Source of the DNA: Sinosporangium album
GTDB taxonomy: Bacteria > Actinomycetota > Actinomycetes > Streptosporangiales > Streptosporangiaceae
Length of the DNA: 64,000 nt
Reading direction: 5' to 3'
Assembly: GCF_900100605.1 (NCBI RefSeq)
Contig: NZ_FNCN01000009.1
Location: forward strand, 1-64,000
Shown here: positions 23,508-32,257 of the stretch, piece after piece
Layout of the letters: every line of letters begins with the position of its first letter
Position numbering within the stretch: position 1 is the first letter of the stretch
Position numbers and translations under genes: made by a program
The notes under the pieces: generated by a model
The model's database searches: none
What the model was told of the DNA's origin: nothing
The model's input: only the letters and a program-made list of their open reading frames with translations

Positions 23508-24916
23508 CGGCGGGGTAGCCAGACCGTGAAGAGGACGCCGGGGTCCTGGGGGCGTACCGAGATCGTGCCTCCGTGGAGTTGGGCGTTGGATCGCGCGATC
23601 GGGAGGCCGAGTCCGCTTCCGGAGCTCGACGACTTGTAAAAGCGGTCGAACACGCGCCCGATGGCCTCCGGAGGGATGCCTTTGCCGTGGTCTCGCACTT
23701 TCACCTCCAGCCCGTGGGGGGTGTCGCGCACCGTGAGCTCCACCGGTGGCGCGCCGTGCTTTTGAGCGTTTCCCACCAGGTTTGCCACGATGACATCGAA
23801 ACGTCGTGGGTCCAGGTGGAAGGTGAGCCACTCCGACGCCTCGACCCGGACGGCGCCCGTCCATCCCCGGATCTCCAGCGAGTCGCAGATCACGTCGTTG
23901 ACGTTGACCGTCTCCAGGCTCAACGTCGCGGCCCCCGAGTCGAACTTGCTCGTCTCGATCAACTGCTCGACCAGGACACGCAGCCTCTCGACCTCATGCA
24001 GCACCAGCCGTACGGCTTCCGCCGGCGCCTTCGGCAGGCGCTCGGCCTCCTCCAACAGCAGTTCGGTGACCGCGGTCATCGCGGTGAGCGGCGTGCGCAG
24101 CTCGTGGGAGACGTCGGCCACGAAACGGCGGGACATCGCTTCGAGGTTGCGCAGTTCGGCCACGCTCTTCTCCAGCGCCGCCGCCGTTTCGTTGAACGTG
24201 GCCGTGAGCTCGGCCAACTCGTCGCGTCCCCGCACCGGCAGGCGGGTGTTGAGGTGGCCGGCGCCGAGGGCGCGGGCCGCGTCGCGCAGGCGCCGTACCG
24301 GCAGCAGCACCCGCCTGGCCGAGAAGAGGGCGCCGGTGAGGGCGATGAGCAGCGTGATGCCGCCCGCCGTGGCCAGCGAGCTGCGCAGCTCGTTGAGCAG
24401 GCGCTCCTCCTCGTCGAGCGAGACGAAGACGAACACCTTCAGCCCGGTGGGCTGAACCTGCCCGCCCCGGGTGGTCCGCTGCACCTGCGTGCCGAGGAGC
24501 AGCCACAGGCGGTCGGCCACCCGCACCCGCTGGGTGACCAGCCGCCACGCGGCGCGGGCGCGCAGTTCGTTCGGGACGTCGGCGATGGTGAGCATCGACC
24601 CCGCGTAGACGTTGTCCTGGTATTCCATGACCACTTGGCGGCCGGATCCGCCGAGTGAGGATCTGAGTTCTTCGAGGTCCTGGGCCGTGGGGGCGGGCTC
24701 GCCCGGCCACAGACTGCCCAGCGGCAGCGTGATCCGTTCGAGCGCGGTGGACACGCTGGTGACGGCCACGTCCTCCGTGCGCGTGGTCAGGGCGTTCTTG
24801 GCCAGCCCATAGCCCATACCGGCGACGAGGGCGGAGGCGGCTATGGCGACGAGCGTGAACGTGATGACGAGGCGGCCGCGCAGACCTGTGGGGAGCAGCC
24901 GATGGGCCGCTTTCAC
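23504..24916 (-). CDS. Sensor histidine kinase, two-transmembrane, HAMP-containing
   Basis: The 470-residue protein has a membrane helix at 17-37, an extracytoplasmic sensor loop (about 40-182), a second helix at 183-206, and a HAMP domain to about 255. A HisKA domain follows with phosphoacceptor H271 in RFVADVSHELRTPL. The ATP-binding domain shows ANLVGNAQKHG, VRDHGKGIPPEAIGRVFDRF, GSGLGLPIA and a terminal strand. GTG at 24916 overlaps the regulator stop (GTGA), and its own stop overlaps the lipoprotein start. The layout resembles the CseC and MtrB type, but the sensed signal is unknown; the divergent transglycosylase gene suggests the cell envelope. Confidence 0.93.
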   Translation of the reverse strand: MKAAHRLLPTGLRGRLVITFTLVAIAASALVAGMGYGLAKNALTTRTEDVAVTSVSTALERITLPLGSLWPGEPAPTAQDLEELRSSLGGSGRQVVMEYQDNVYAGSMLTIADVPNELRARAAWRLVTQRVRVADRLWLLLGTQVQRTTRGGQVQPTGLKVFVFVSLDEEERLLNELRSSLATAGGITLLIALTGALFSARRVLLPVRRLRDAARALGAGHLNTRLPVRGRDELAELTATFNETAAALEKSVAELRNLEAMSRRFVADVSHELRTPLTAMTAVTELLLEEAERLPKAPAEAVRLVLHEVERLRVLVEQLIETSKFDSGAATLSLETVNVNDVICDSLEIRGWTGAVRVEASEWLTFHLDPRRFDVIVANLVGNAQKHGAPPVELTVRDTPHGLEVKVRDHGKGIPPEAIGRVFDRFYKSSSSGSGLGLPIARSNAQLHGGTISVRPQDPGVLFTVWLPRR

Positions 24917-25587
24917 GGTGGGCTGAACCGGTAGCCGAAGCCGCGCACGGTCTGGATGTAGGTGGGGTTGGCCGGCACCCGTTCGAGTTTGGCGCGCACC
25001 CGCTGGACGCAGGTGTCGACCAGGCGCGAGTCGGCGGCGTGGGTGTGGTCCCAGATGACGCGCAGGAGGTAGCGCCGGTTGAGGACCTGGCCGGGGTGGC
25101 GGACCAGTTCGAGGAGGAGGCGCAGTTCGGTCGGGGTCAGGTGGATCTCCCGCCCGGCGAGCATTACCTTCAGCGCGCCCCGGTCGATGACGAGGTCGCC
25201 GAAGGTCAGGCGGTCCGACGAGGCGGACTCCACCCGGCGCAGCACCGCGCGGATACGGGCGTCCAGGACACGGGGTTCGACGGGTTTGACGACATAGTCG
25301 TCCGCGCCGGCCTCAAGTCCGACGACGATGTCGAGGTCGTCGCCACGGGCTGTGAGCAGGATCACCGGGAGTTGGTCGAGTTTCCTGATCCTGCGGCATA
25401 CCTCCACGCCGTTGATTCCTGGCAGCATGACGTCGAGGATCGCGATTTCGGGTCGACGCGCACGGATGTGGTCGAGGGCCTCCTCGCCCGTGCTGTACGC
25501 CGTCACCGAGTGCCCTTGCCTGCTCAGCGCGAGCTCAAGGGCCGTGCGCACCGAGGGGTCGTCTTCAACCAGGAGGATGCCTGCCAC
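24913..25587 (-). CDS. OmpR/PhoB-family response regulator
   Basis: The 224-residue protein has a receiver domain with acidic pocket (VEDD, residues 7-10), phosphoacceptor D52 in IAILDVMLPGING, LLTARGDD and the conserved lysine in DYVVKPVEPR. A C-terminal winged helix follows with LTPTELRLLLELVRHPGQVL, DTCVQRVRAKLE and IQTVRGFGYRF. It is the first gene of the three-gene operon that continues with the kinase and lipoprotein by 4-bp overlaps. A 16-bp palindrome at 25627-25642, 40 bp upstream of its start, could be its own operator, although OmpR-type proteins more often bind direct repeats. Confidence 0.95.
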   Translation of the reverse strand: MAGILLVEDDPSVRTALELALSRQGHSVTAYSTGEEALDHIRARRPEIAILDVMLPGINGVEVCRRIRKLDQLPVILLTARGDDLDIVVGLEAGADDYVVKPVEPRVLDARIRAVLRRVESASSDRLTFGDLVIDRGALKVMLAGREIHLTPTELRLLLELVRHPGQVLNRRYLLRVIWDHTHAADSRLVDTCVQRVRAKLERVPANPTYIQTVRGFGYRFSPP

Positions 25588-25626
25588 GCGGTCATTATTG
25601 TTGCACTACGCGACAAACCCCTACCC

Positions 25627-25642
25627 GTCACAGAACTGTGAC
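25627..25642. promoter_or_regulatory. Perfect palindrome between response-regulator and transglycosylase genes
   Basis: GTCACAG-AA-CTGTGAC is a perfect 7-bp inverted repeat with a 2-bp centre. It lies 40 bp before the regulator start, in the region shared by two divergent transcripts, and is a plausible operator for a dimeric regulator (its half-site spacing resembles a CRP-type site). Confidence 0.5.
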
Positions 25643-25688
25643 ATATCACGGACGGAACCCGCACCTGTCGCCGACATCCTGGTGTGGG

Positions 25689-25721
25689 CTCACCCTTCGG
25701 TTCGGGGGTGCGAAGGGTGAG
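25689..25721. promoter_or_regulatory. 11-bp stem hairpin in the same divergent intergenic region
   Basis: CTCACCCTTCG (25689-25699) and CGAAGGGTGAG (25711-25721) form a perfect stem around an 11-nt loop, without a U-tract. The position between divergent genes argues against a terminator. It could be an operator or part of the 5' leader of the transglycosylase gene. Confidence 0.45.
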
Positions 25722-25852
25722 TCTGGGAACGTGACCAAAATCACACCCCGGGGGTAAACGGTCTTTAACCAGGCAGTTAGGAGCTAGAGCCCGTCGGGAA
25801 ATCCACGTTCCGGTTGCGCACCACCCCCCTCCACACGGCAAGCTCGTAAGCC

Positions 25853-26569
25853 GTGAGTTCAGGTCCGCAGTTGAGGGAGCGCGAAGGTCCGCGCGCCCGC
25901 CGCGCAGCGCGTAAGCCCTCCCGCTCGTGGCTCACTCCGAAGCGTGTCGTGATCGTCGGGCTGACCGTGGTCTGCCTCGCCGGTGGGGGCGGCTTCGTGG
26001 TCTACACGGCCATGGAGAACGCCAAGCGGACCCCCCAGCCGCTCGGCCTCGCCGAGCTCGGCGCGCTGGCGGGCGGGGGTGACCCGTTCGCGCCCGACGC
26101 CACGACAGACATGCTCAAAGCGCAGGCGGCGCAGGCGTTGCGCGCTGACGAGCTCAAAGAGAGCCGCGGTGGCACGAAACGAAAGCTCGATTCGGTCTAC
26201 GTGCCCGAGAAGGCGCCCGGAGGCGACGGCTTCCCCGCCGCCGCCTTCCCCCCGGGCAGCAACCCCGACCCCGGCAGCAACAAGGCGCTCGGCCAGAGGA
26301 TGAACGCCGCGCGCGGATGGGCGGGCGAATGGGGCTGTCTTGAGAAGCTCTGGGAGAAGGAGAGTAACTGGAACGAGCGGGCGATGAACCGCTACAGCGG
26401 GGCATACGGCATTCCGCAGTCTCTGCCCGGCAGCAAGATGGCCAGCGTCGGCACCGACTGGCAGGTCAACCCCGCCACTCAAATCGAATGGGGTCTCACC
26501 TATATCAAGGGACGCTATGGGTCGCCATGCGGGGCATGGGGCCATTCTCAGGCCAAGGGCTGGTATTAG
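25853..26569 (+). CDS. Membrane-anchored transglycosylase-like protein
   Basis: The 238-residue protein has a basic cytoplasmic start, one membrane helix (about 31-52, VVIVGLTVVCLAGGGGFVVY), a flexible linker, and a C-terminal lysozyme-like domain (about 140-238). The domain contains WGCLEKLWEKESNW, with the likely catalytic E170, SGAYGIPQSLPGSKM, and a later YIKGRYGSPCGAW. This is the form annotated as transglycosylase SLT-like or aggregation-promoting-factor C-terminal domain. It would cleave glycan strands outside the membrane. The gene is divergent from the two-component operon and may be one of its targets. A hairpin lies 73 bp after the stop. Confidence 0.88.
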   Translation: MSSGPQLREREGPRARRAARKPSRSWLTPKRVVIVGLTVVCLAGGGGFVVYTAMENAKRTPQPLGLAELGALAGGGDPFAPDATTDMLKAQAAQALRADELKESRGGTKRKLDSVYVPEKAPGGDGFPAAAFPPGSNPDPGSNKALGQRMNAARGWAGEWGCLEKLWEKESNWNERAMNRYSGAYGIPQSLPGSKMASVGTDWQVNPATQIEWGLTYIKGRYGSPCGAWGHSQAKGWY

Positions 26570-26641
26570 TCGGGTTTTCGGGGCAAGGCTTCGCCTGTAG
26601 GGCAAGCCCGTGCCCTGAGCAGGGACGCTGTGACTGTCCAC

Positions 26642-26680
26642 GTGGCCCGGAAGGACGAAGATTGTTCCCTTCCGGGTCAC
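26642..26680 (+). terminator. Terminator after the transglycosylase gene
   Basis: GTGGCCCGGAAGG (26642-26654) and CCTTCCGGGTCAC (26668-26680) form a 12-bp stem with one bulged base around a 13-nt loop. GCTTGTTCC follows. Confidence 0.6.
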
Positions 26681-26743
26681 GCTTGTTCCTGGATTCGGCA
26701 AGCCTGAGTGCCTTTCGCCTGAGAGCGCCGCACGCTTGGCCGC

Positions 26744-28726
26744 ATGCGTGTGAAGGTCAGCGTGGTCGTGCCGGTCCGCAACCCCGGTGACGCGGCGGAT
26801 GCCTGCATCCGCTCGGTGCTTGAGCAGTCCCTCCCGCAGGGGGAATACGAGGTCATCTTCGCCGACACGGGGTCGGTCGACGGCATCGCCGAGCGGCTCG
26901 ACAGCGTCTCGGCGGTCCGTCCCAACGTCAGGGTGCTGCACCTGCAGTCCACGGACTCGATCATGCGGGCCCGCAACGTCGGGCTCGCCGTGGCCCAGGG
27001 CGAATACGTCTACCTGCTCGAACAGGGCGACAGGCTCGACCGGGGCGCGCTGCGGCGGATGTACCTCCGGGCCGTCGAAACCGACGCCGACGTGCTGATC
27101 GGGCGTCTGGTCCGCGGCCAGGGCCCTCCGCAGGCCGCCTTCGCCGGCAGCAGGGAGCGTGCCGATGTCGTGCGCGACAAGCTGTTCACGCTGCTCACCC
27201 CGCAGAAGCTCTACCGCAAGGAGTTCCTCACGGCCAACGCGCTGCGGTTCGACGACCCCGGCGGGAAGGTGGCCGAGCAGGCGTTCGCCGTACGCGCGCT
27301 TCTGACCGCCAAGGCCATCACCGTGCTGGCCGACCAGGTCTGCTGCCACCTGGGGGAGCCGCCTGAGCCGGCGCCGACGCGGCCGGTCGACACCGCCGCG
27401 GAGCTGCGGGCGCTGCTCGACATCGTGGACGCCCACACCGAACCCGGCAGGCAGCGCGACCGGCTGTACGCCCACTGGCTCCGGACGGTCGTGCTGCGGT
27501 CGCTGATGAATCCCCGCTTTGTGACGTCGTCCCACGAGCGCTACGCGGTGTACGCCCCCTTCCGCGCTCTCGTCACGGACCGCTTCCCCGAGGAGGTGGA
27601 CACGCACCTGCCCGTCCACCTCCGGGCCATGGCGGCGCTTCTGCGCGCGGGCCGCCTCGACCAGATCGTCACGCTCGCCCGGGCGTCGCGCGGCACCACG
27701 CTCGCCGCCGACCTGTGCGACGTCCGCTGGGAGAACGACATCCTGGTGCTGAGGCTCGACGTCGAGGTCGTCGGCGGCGGCGGCGCGCCCCAGCGCTTCC
27801 GAGCCGACGGCGACCGCGTGTTCTGGCAGCCGCCGGTGCCCCTCGACCCCGCGGCGTTCACCGCCGAGCTCGCCGACGTCACCGAGGCGGTGGCGCGCTC
27901 CCGCGTCGAGGTCTACGTGCGCCACGCCGAGAGCGGCATGATCTACATGCTCCCCGTGGAGAGCCAGGTCACCCACATCCCCGACGGCGGGCACGTGCGG
28001 ATGCGCATCAGCGGCGAGGCACGGCTCGACGTGGGCAGCGCCGCCATCGGCAACCCTCTCCCCGCCGGGCTGTGGAACGTCCACGTGCGGATGTACGGCG
28101 GAGCCCACCACGCCCGCACCCGCGTGCGCCGCGGCGGCATGCCGATCAACTGCCTCGGCGTCCTCGTCGACCATCCGAGGCGGCTCGTCGTCCCCTGCTG
28201 GTCCGACGACGGCGAGCTCGGCGTGTGCGTCGAGCCGCGCTCGTTCGCCGAGTCCATCGCGCTCGTCTCCTTCGGCGCGTCGGTCACGCAGCGGGACGGC
28301 CAGGTCTACGTCGTCGTGCCCGTGCCCTACGTGCCGCCGAGCGGGGGGCCGCCGGTGGAGCTGGTGCTGCGGCACGTCCTCACCGGGCGGGAGGTCGCCG
28401 CGCCCGCCCTGGTCGAGCCGGGGGTGCCCGGTCGGCTGCCGGGCCAGCTCGTCGCCAAACTCCCGGTACGGAGGCTCACGGCCGAGGGCTTCCTCGGACC
28501 GGGGGGGTGGACGCCCACGCTGCGCATCGACGGCGAGGAGGAGGGGCTGCGGTTCGGGATCCACGTACGGCGCGGCCACGCGGAGGTGCGGCCGTCGTCG
28601 GCCGTGGACGCGGCGCAGCGGCCGCTGCTGGAACGTGACTCGATCCTGCGGCGCGTCGCGCTGCGGATCCCGGGCGCCCGGCATGTGGCCCGGGCCGCGC
28701 GCAAGGGGAGGAGCCGCTACCTCTGA
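26744..28726 (+). CDS. Family 2 glycosyltransferase with long C-terminal beta-rich region
   Basis: The 660-residue protein has a GT-A domain in the first ~230 residues. MKVSVVVPVRNPG-type start (here VKVSVVVPVRNPG), FADTGSVDG, STDSIMRARNVGLAVAQGEYVYLLEQGDRL and LYRKEFL are the nucleotide-sugar and acceptor motifs. The usual metal-binding DxD is replaced by E-Q-G-D. Residues ~300-660 contain repeated beta-strand segments with R-R-G and H-V-R-M-Y motifs, as in teichoic-acid-type or TagF-associated transferases. It probably builds a surface glycan; donor and acceptor are unknown. The gene stands alone between a terminator and the convergent PucR gene, with which it overlaps by 10 bp. Confidence 0.85.
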   Translation: MRVKVSVVVPVRNPGDAADACIRSVLEQSLPQGEYEVIFADTGSVDGIAERLDSVSAVRPNVRVLHLQSTDSIMRARNVGLAVAQGEYVYLLEQGDRLDRGALRRMYLRAVETDADVLIGRLVRGQGPPQAAFAGSRERADVVRDKLFTLLTPQKLYRKEFLTANALRFDDPGGKVAEQAFAVRALLTAKAITVLADQVCCHLGEPPEPAPTRPVDTAAELRALLDIVDAHTEPGRQRDRLYAHWLRTVVLRSLMNPRFVTSSHERYAVYAPFRALVTDRFPEEVDTHLPVHLRAMAALLRAGRLDQIVTLARASRGTTLAADLCDVRWENDILVLRLDVEVVGGGGAPQRFRADGDRVFWQPPVPLDPAAFTAELADVTEAVARSRVEVYVRHAESGMIYMLPVESQVTHIPDGGHVRMRISGEARLDVGSAAIGNPLPAGLWNVHVRMYGGAHHARTRVRRGGMPINCLGVLVDHPRRLVVPCWSDDGELGVCVEPRSFAESIALVSFGASVTQRDGQVYVVVPVPYVPPSGGPPVELVLRHVLTGREVAAPALVEPGVPGRLPGQLVAKLPVRRLTAEGFLGPGGWTPTLRIDGEEEGLRFGIHVRRGHAEVRPSSAVDAAQRPLLERDSILRRVALRIPGARHVARAARKGRSRYL

Positions 28727-30735
28727 TCGAGGTGGCGCAGCCGGTGCAGGCGCAGCGCGAGCTGGATCTCCAGCGCCCGGTCGGGCTCATGCCAGTCGTC
28801 CCCGAGTAGCCGCCCGACGCGTTCCAGGCGCTGGGTGACGGTGTTGACGTGGATGTGCAGGGCTTCCGCCGTACGGGTCGGGGAGCCGCCGGTGGCGAAG
28901 AAGGCGGCCAGCGTGCCGGCGAGTGAGGTGCCCCGCCGGGCGTCGTAGGCGAGGACCGGGCCGAGGGTCGCCTCGGTGAACGCGGCCACGTCGCCGTGCC
29001 CGCCCACCAGCAGGCCCACGAAACCGAGCTCGGCCGCGCTCGCGCCGTCGCCGGCGCGGCCCAGCGCGATGAGCGCCTCGGCGCACCGCTGCGCCTCGCG
29101 GTACGCGGGCGCGACCCCCGCGGGGCCGCGCACCGGACCCGCCGCCCCCGCGGTCGCGGGACTGCCCAGGGAGACGCTCAAATCGGCTGCTATGCGTTTG
29201 GCGGTGTTTGTGGCATATGTGGCGGGGCTTGTGCCGTACGGGCCGCCAGAGGGCTCCTGGGGCGCGGGAAGCAGCAACACGACCGCCTCGCCGTGCCCGG
29301 CGGCGAGGCCGCCGGCGATCGTCGCCGTCGACGCCGCCCAGAACGCCGCACGCTCCCGCCTGCCGCCGTGCTTGACCACGATCACCACGTGGGGCGCGGA
29401 AAGATCGACACCGACCCGGCGGGCGCGGTCGCGCAGCCCTGCGGGATCGGTGACGGGCCGCGCGATCAGATCGTCGAGCAGCTCACCTCGCACGCGGCCC
29501 TCCGCCTCGGCCACACTCCGCCGGAACAGCAGCAGCAGAGCCGTGATCAGTGCGGCACGTTCCAAAATGAGGGAGTCGCTGCCCTCCACGTCCGCGTCCG
29601 CGTCCCCCTCCACGTCCGCGTCCGCGTTTATGTCCGCGTCCGCGTTTATGTCCGCGTCCGCGTTTATGTCCGCGTCCGCGTCCGCTGCGGTCGCACCGGG
29701 ACGCAGCACCAGCGTGCACAGCGGCTCCGAGCTCACCTCCACGGAGGCCACCAGCACACGGCCGCGGCGTACGGCCCGGCCCAGCGCCCTGGCCTCCCGC
29801 GCGGCCTCCGCCGTCTGCGCGTCCGTGAGCCCCGTGCCGGCGGAATCGCCGTGGAGCGGCCTGCCATCGCCGTCGAGCACGGTGAGCGTGCCGCCGAGCG
29901 CGTCGGTGACCACCGAGGCCACCTCCTCGACACCACCTCCCCGCAGCACCAGGCCCGCCATGCGGTCGTGGGCGCGCGCGGCGCGTTCCACGGCCTCAGT
30001 GTGGGCCCTCATCAGCCGGTTCGCCTCGCTCAGGTCCGCGAGCGCGGCCCTGGTCTCGTCGAGCAGGCGGGCACTGTCGATGGCCACGGCCGCGTGCGCG
30101 GCCAGCGAACCGAGCAGCGCCACTTCCTCCCGGGCGAACGTTCGGGGTGTGCGGTCGGCGGCGAACAGCACACCGATCACCCGGGTGCCGAGCCGCAGCG
30201 GCACCCCGAGGATGGCCACCAGGCCCTCCTCCTTCACGGCCACATCGATGTCGCCCGTGTGCGCGAAACGGCCGTCGGCGAAGTAGTCGGGAGTCGCGTA
30301 CGGCGTGCCGACCTGGGCCACAAGCCCGCCGAGACCCGCCCCCATGGCCAGCCGCAGCGCCCGGAACCGCGCCGAGACCGACCCGTCGGTGACCCGCATG
30401 TAGGTGTCGCCCCGCTCGGGGTCGTGCAGCGCCAGTGACGCGGTGTCGGTGCCGAGCAGCAGCCTGGCCCTGCGCACGATCGCCTCAAGCAGGGCGTCGA
30501 GATCGCGCAGTCCGGCGAGGTCGCTCGCCGAGTCGTAGAGCGCCGACAGCTCGGCTTCGCGTCTGGCGCGGCGGCGCAGTACGGCCCGGACCTTGAGCGC
30601 CTCCACCTTGGCGGCCGAAAGCCGCCGCACGGTCTCGGCGTCGGCGCCTGCCGCCCGCGCGGCGAGCACCGGTTCCTCGAACTCCACAGCGCCGGCCTCC
30701 TTGGCCAGCAGTTCGAGGAACACAAGCTCGTTCAC
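28717..30735 (-). CDS. PucR-family regulator with GAF domain
   Basis: The 672-residue protein has an N-terminal helical segment, a GAF domain (about 85-220; LLGTDTASLALHDPERGDTYMRVTDGS, VPLRLGTRVIGVLFAADR), a middle region interrupted by an Asp/Ala/Asn repeat, and a C-terminal PucR helix-turn-helix. The last reads TRTAEALHIHVNTVTQRLERVGRLLG, followed by LEIQLALRLHRL. PucR regulators control nitrogen-compound catabolism; the ligand here is unknown. The repeat (DADINA units) is encoded by 18-bp DNA repeats and falls between the GAF and GGDEF-like/PucR regions, where length changes might be tolerated. It is convergent with the glycosyltransferase and upstream of it on the opposite strand. Confidence 0.88.
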   Translation of the reverse strand: MNELVFLELLAKEAGAVEFEEPVLAARAAGADAETVRRLSAAKVEALKVRAVLRRRARREAELSALYDSASDLAGLRDLDALLEAIVRRARLLLGTDTASLALHDPERGDTYMRVTDGSVSARFRALRLAMGAGLGGLVAQVGTPYATPDYFADGRFAHTGDIDVAVKEEGLVAILGVPLRLGTRVIGVLFAADRTPRTFAREEVALLGSLAAHAAVAIDSARLLDETRAALADLSEANRLMRAHTEAVERAARAHDRMAGLVLRGGGVEEVASVVTDALGGTLTVLDGDGRPLHGDSAGTGLTDAQTAEAAREARALGRAVRRGRVLVASVEVSSEPLCTLVLRPGATAADADADINADADINADADINADADVEGDADADVEGSDSLILERAALITALLLLFRRSVAEAEGRVRGELLDDLIARPVTDPAGLRDRARRVGVDLSAPHVVIVVKHGGRRERAAFWAASTATIAGGLAAGHGEAVVLLLPAPQEPSGGPYGTSPATYATNTAKRIAADLSVSLGSPATAGAAGPVRGPAGVAPAYREAQRCAEALIALGRAGDGASAAELGFVGLLVGGHGDVAAFTEATLGPVLAYDARRGTSLAGTLAAFFATGGSPTRTAEALHIHVNTVTQRLERVGRLLGDDWHEPDRALEIQLALRLHRLRHLDQR
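29587..29686 (-). repeat. 18-bp tandem repeats encoding DADINA units in the PucR gene
   Basis: The plus-strand unit GTCCGCGTCCGCGTTTAT occurs three times in a row, flanked by related GTCCGCGTCC units with CCCTCCAC spacers. Unit length is a multiple of three, so copy-number change keeps the frame. The encoded segment is strongly acidic. Confidence 0.85.
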
Positions 30736-30784
30736 ACGGATATTCTCCAGCTTTCCGTGGATCTTCCCCGTGCCGGGTCGCGGG

Positions 30785-32176
30785 TCACTGCGGCGGGCGG
30801 GTCATCGCGAGCACGTCGAGCAGCGCGTCCAGTTCGGCCTCGGTGATCGCGCCGTTCGCCGTGTGGCCGCGTTCGATGACCACCTCCCGGATGGTCTTGC
30901 GCTCGGCCAGCGCCTGCTTGGCGATCTTCGCGGCCTCCTCGTAGCCGACGTGCCGGTTCAGCGGCGTCACAATCGACGGCGAGGACTCCGCGTATTCGCG
31001 GCAGCGCTCGACGTTGGCGGTGATGCCGTTGACGCATCGGTCGGCCAGCAGCCGGGAGGCGGCGGCCAGCAGCCGGATGGACTCCAGGATGTTGCGCGCG
31101 ATGACCGGGAGCATGACGTTGAGCTCGAAGTTGCCGGAGGCCCCGGCGAACGCGATCGCGGCGTCGTTGCCGATGACCTGCGCGGCCACCATGGCGACGG
31201 CCTCGGGCACTACCGGGTTGACCTTCCCGGGCATGATCGAGGAGCCGGGCTGGAGGTCGGGCAGGTTGATCTCGCCGAGTCCGGCGCGGGGGCCCGAGCC
31301 CATCCACCGCAGGTCATTGACGATCTTGTTCAGCGAGACCGCCGCGACGCGGAGCTGCCCCGACAGTTCCACGATCGCATCGCGCGCGCTCTGCGCCTCG
31401 AAGTGGTCGGCCGCCTCCGTGAACGGGATGCCCGTGGCCTCGCGCAGCCTCTCGATCACCGCGCCGGCGAACCCGGGAGGCGTGTTGACCCCGGTGCCGA
31501 CCGCCGTGCCTCCGAGGGGCAGCGCGCCGACCCTCGGCAGCGTCGACTTCAGCCGCGCCACGGCGTTGTCGATCTGCGTGGCGTAGCCGCCGAACTCCTG
31601 CCCGAGCGTCACCGGCGTCGCGTCCATGAGATGCGTACGGCCGGCCTTGACGACCTCGGCGAACTCCAGGGACTTCAACCGCAGCTCGTTCGCCAGGTGC
31701 TCCAGCGAGGGGATCAGGTGGTAGACCGTCTCGGTGGTCGCCGCCACGTGGATCGTCGTCGGGAAGACGTCGTTGGACGACTGGGAGGCGTTGACGTGGT
31801 CGTTCGGGTGGACCGGGCGGCCCAGGCGCTCCTCGGCGAGCGTGGCGATGACCTCGTTCGCGTTCATGTTGGATGAGGTGCCCGACCCCGTCTGGAACAC
31901 GTCGACGGGGAACTCCGCGTCGTATTCGTTCTCCGCCACATCGGTCGCGGCCTGGGCGATGGCCTCGGCCATGTCCCGGTCGATCACCCCGAGTTCGCTG
32001 TTGGCCTCGGCCGCGAGCGCCTTGACCAGGCCGAGGGCGGCGATGTGGGCGGGGTCGAGGCCCCGCCCGGAGATCGGGAAGTTCTCCACGGCCCGCTGGG
32101 TCTGCGCCCGCCACTTGGCCGCCGCGGGCACGCTGACCTCGCCCATCGAGTCGTGTTCGATTCGAAAGTCCGTCAT
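30785..32176 (-). CDS. fumC: Fumarate hydratase class II
   Basis: This is the iron-independent fumarase of the citric acid cycle. The 463-residue protein has [21 protein letters not shown] at the start, [33 protein letters not shown] (with the substrate-site T-H region), [15 protein letters not shown] and the signature loop [12 protein letters not shown]. Length is typical. A class I fumarase gene lies 3.9 kb away at 36076-37734, so two unrelated fumarases are encoded in one neighbourhood. The syntenic M. tuberculosis locus carries only the class II enzyme (Rv1098c). The ATG at 32176 reads [10 protein letters not shown]. Confidence 0.96.
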   Translation of the reverse strand: MTDFRIEHDSMGEVSVPAAAKWRAQTQRAVENFPISGRGLDPAHIAALGLVKALAAEANSELGVIDRDMAEAIAQAATDVAENEYDAEFPVDVFQTGSGTSSNMNANEVIATLAEERLGRPVHPNDHVNASQSSNDVFPTTIHVAATTETVYHLIPSLEHLANELRLKSLEFAEVVKAGRTHLMDATPVTLGQEFGGYATQIDNAVARLKSTLPRVGALPLGGTAVGTGVNTPPGFAGAVIERLREATGIPFTEAADHFEAQSARDAIVELSGQLRVAAVSLNKIVNDLRWMGSGPRAGLGEINLPDLQPGSSIMPGKVNPVVPEAVAMVAAQVIGNDAAIAFAGASGNFELNVMLPVIARNILESIRLLAAASRLLADRCVNGITANVERCREYAESSPSIVTPLNRHVGYEEAAKIAKQALAERKTIREVVIERGHTANGAITEAELDALLDVLAMTRPPQ

Positions 32177-32257
32177 GTGTTCAGTCTGGCCGACGCCCCT
32201 CCGCCGGGCCTCACGGGTGCCTCCGCTGGAGGGGCCTGTCGTGGTAGGTCGCCCCGA

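Noticed and set aside
25740-25852. Possible ydaO-type (c-di-AMP) riboswitch before the transglycosylase gene
   Set aside because: Cell-wall hydrolase context fits, but the conserved core motifs of the riboswitch were not found.
25859-28684. 941-codon minus-strand frame opposite the transglycosylase and glycosyltransferase genes
   Set aside because: It spans two well-supported genes and a terminator, and its translation is Arg/His/Gly-rich without any domain.
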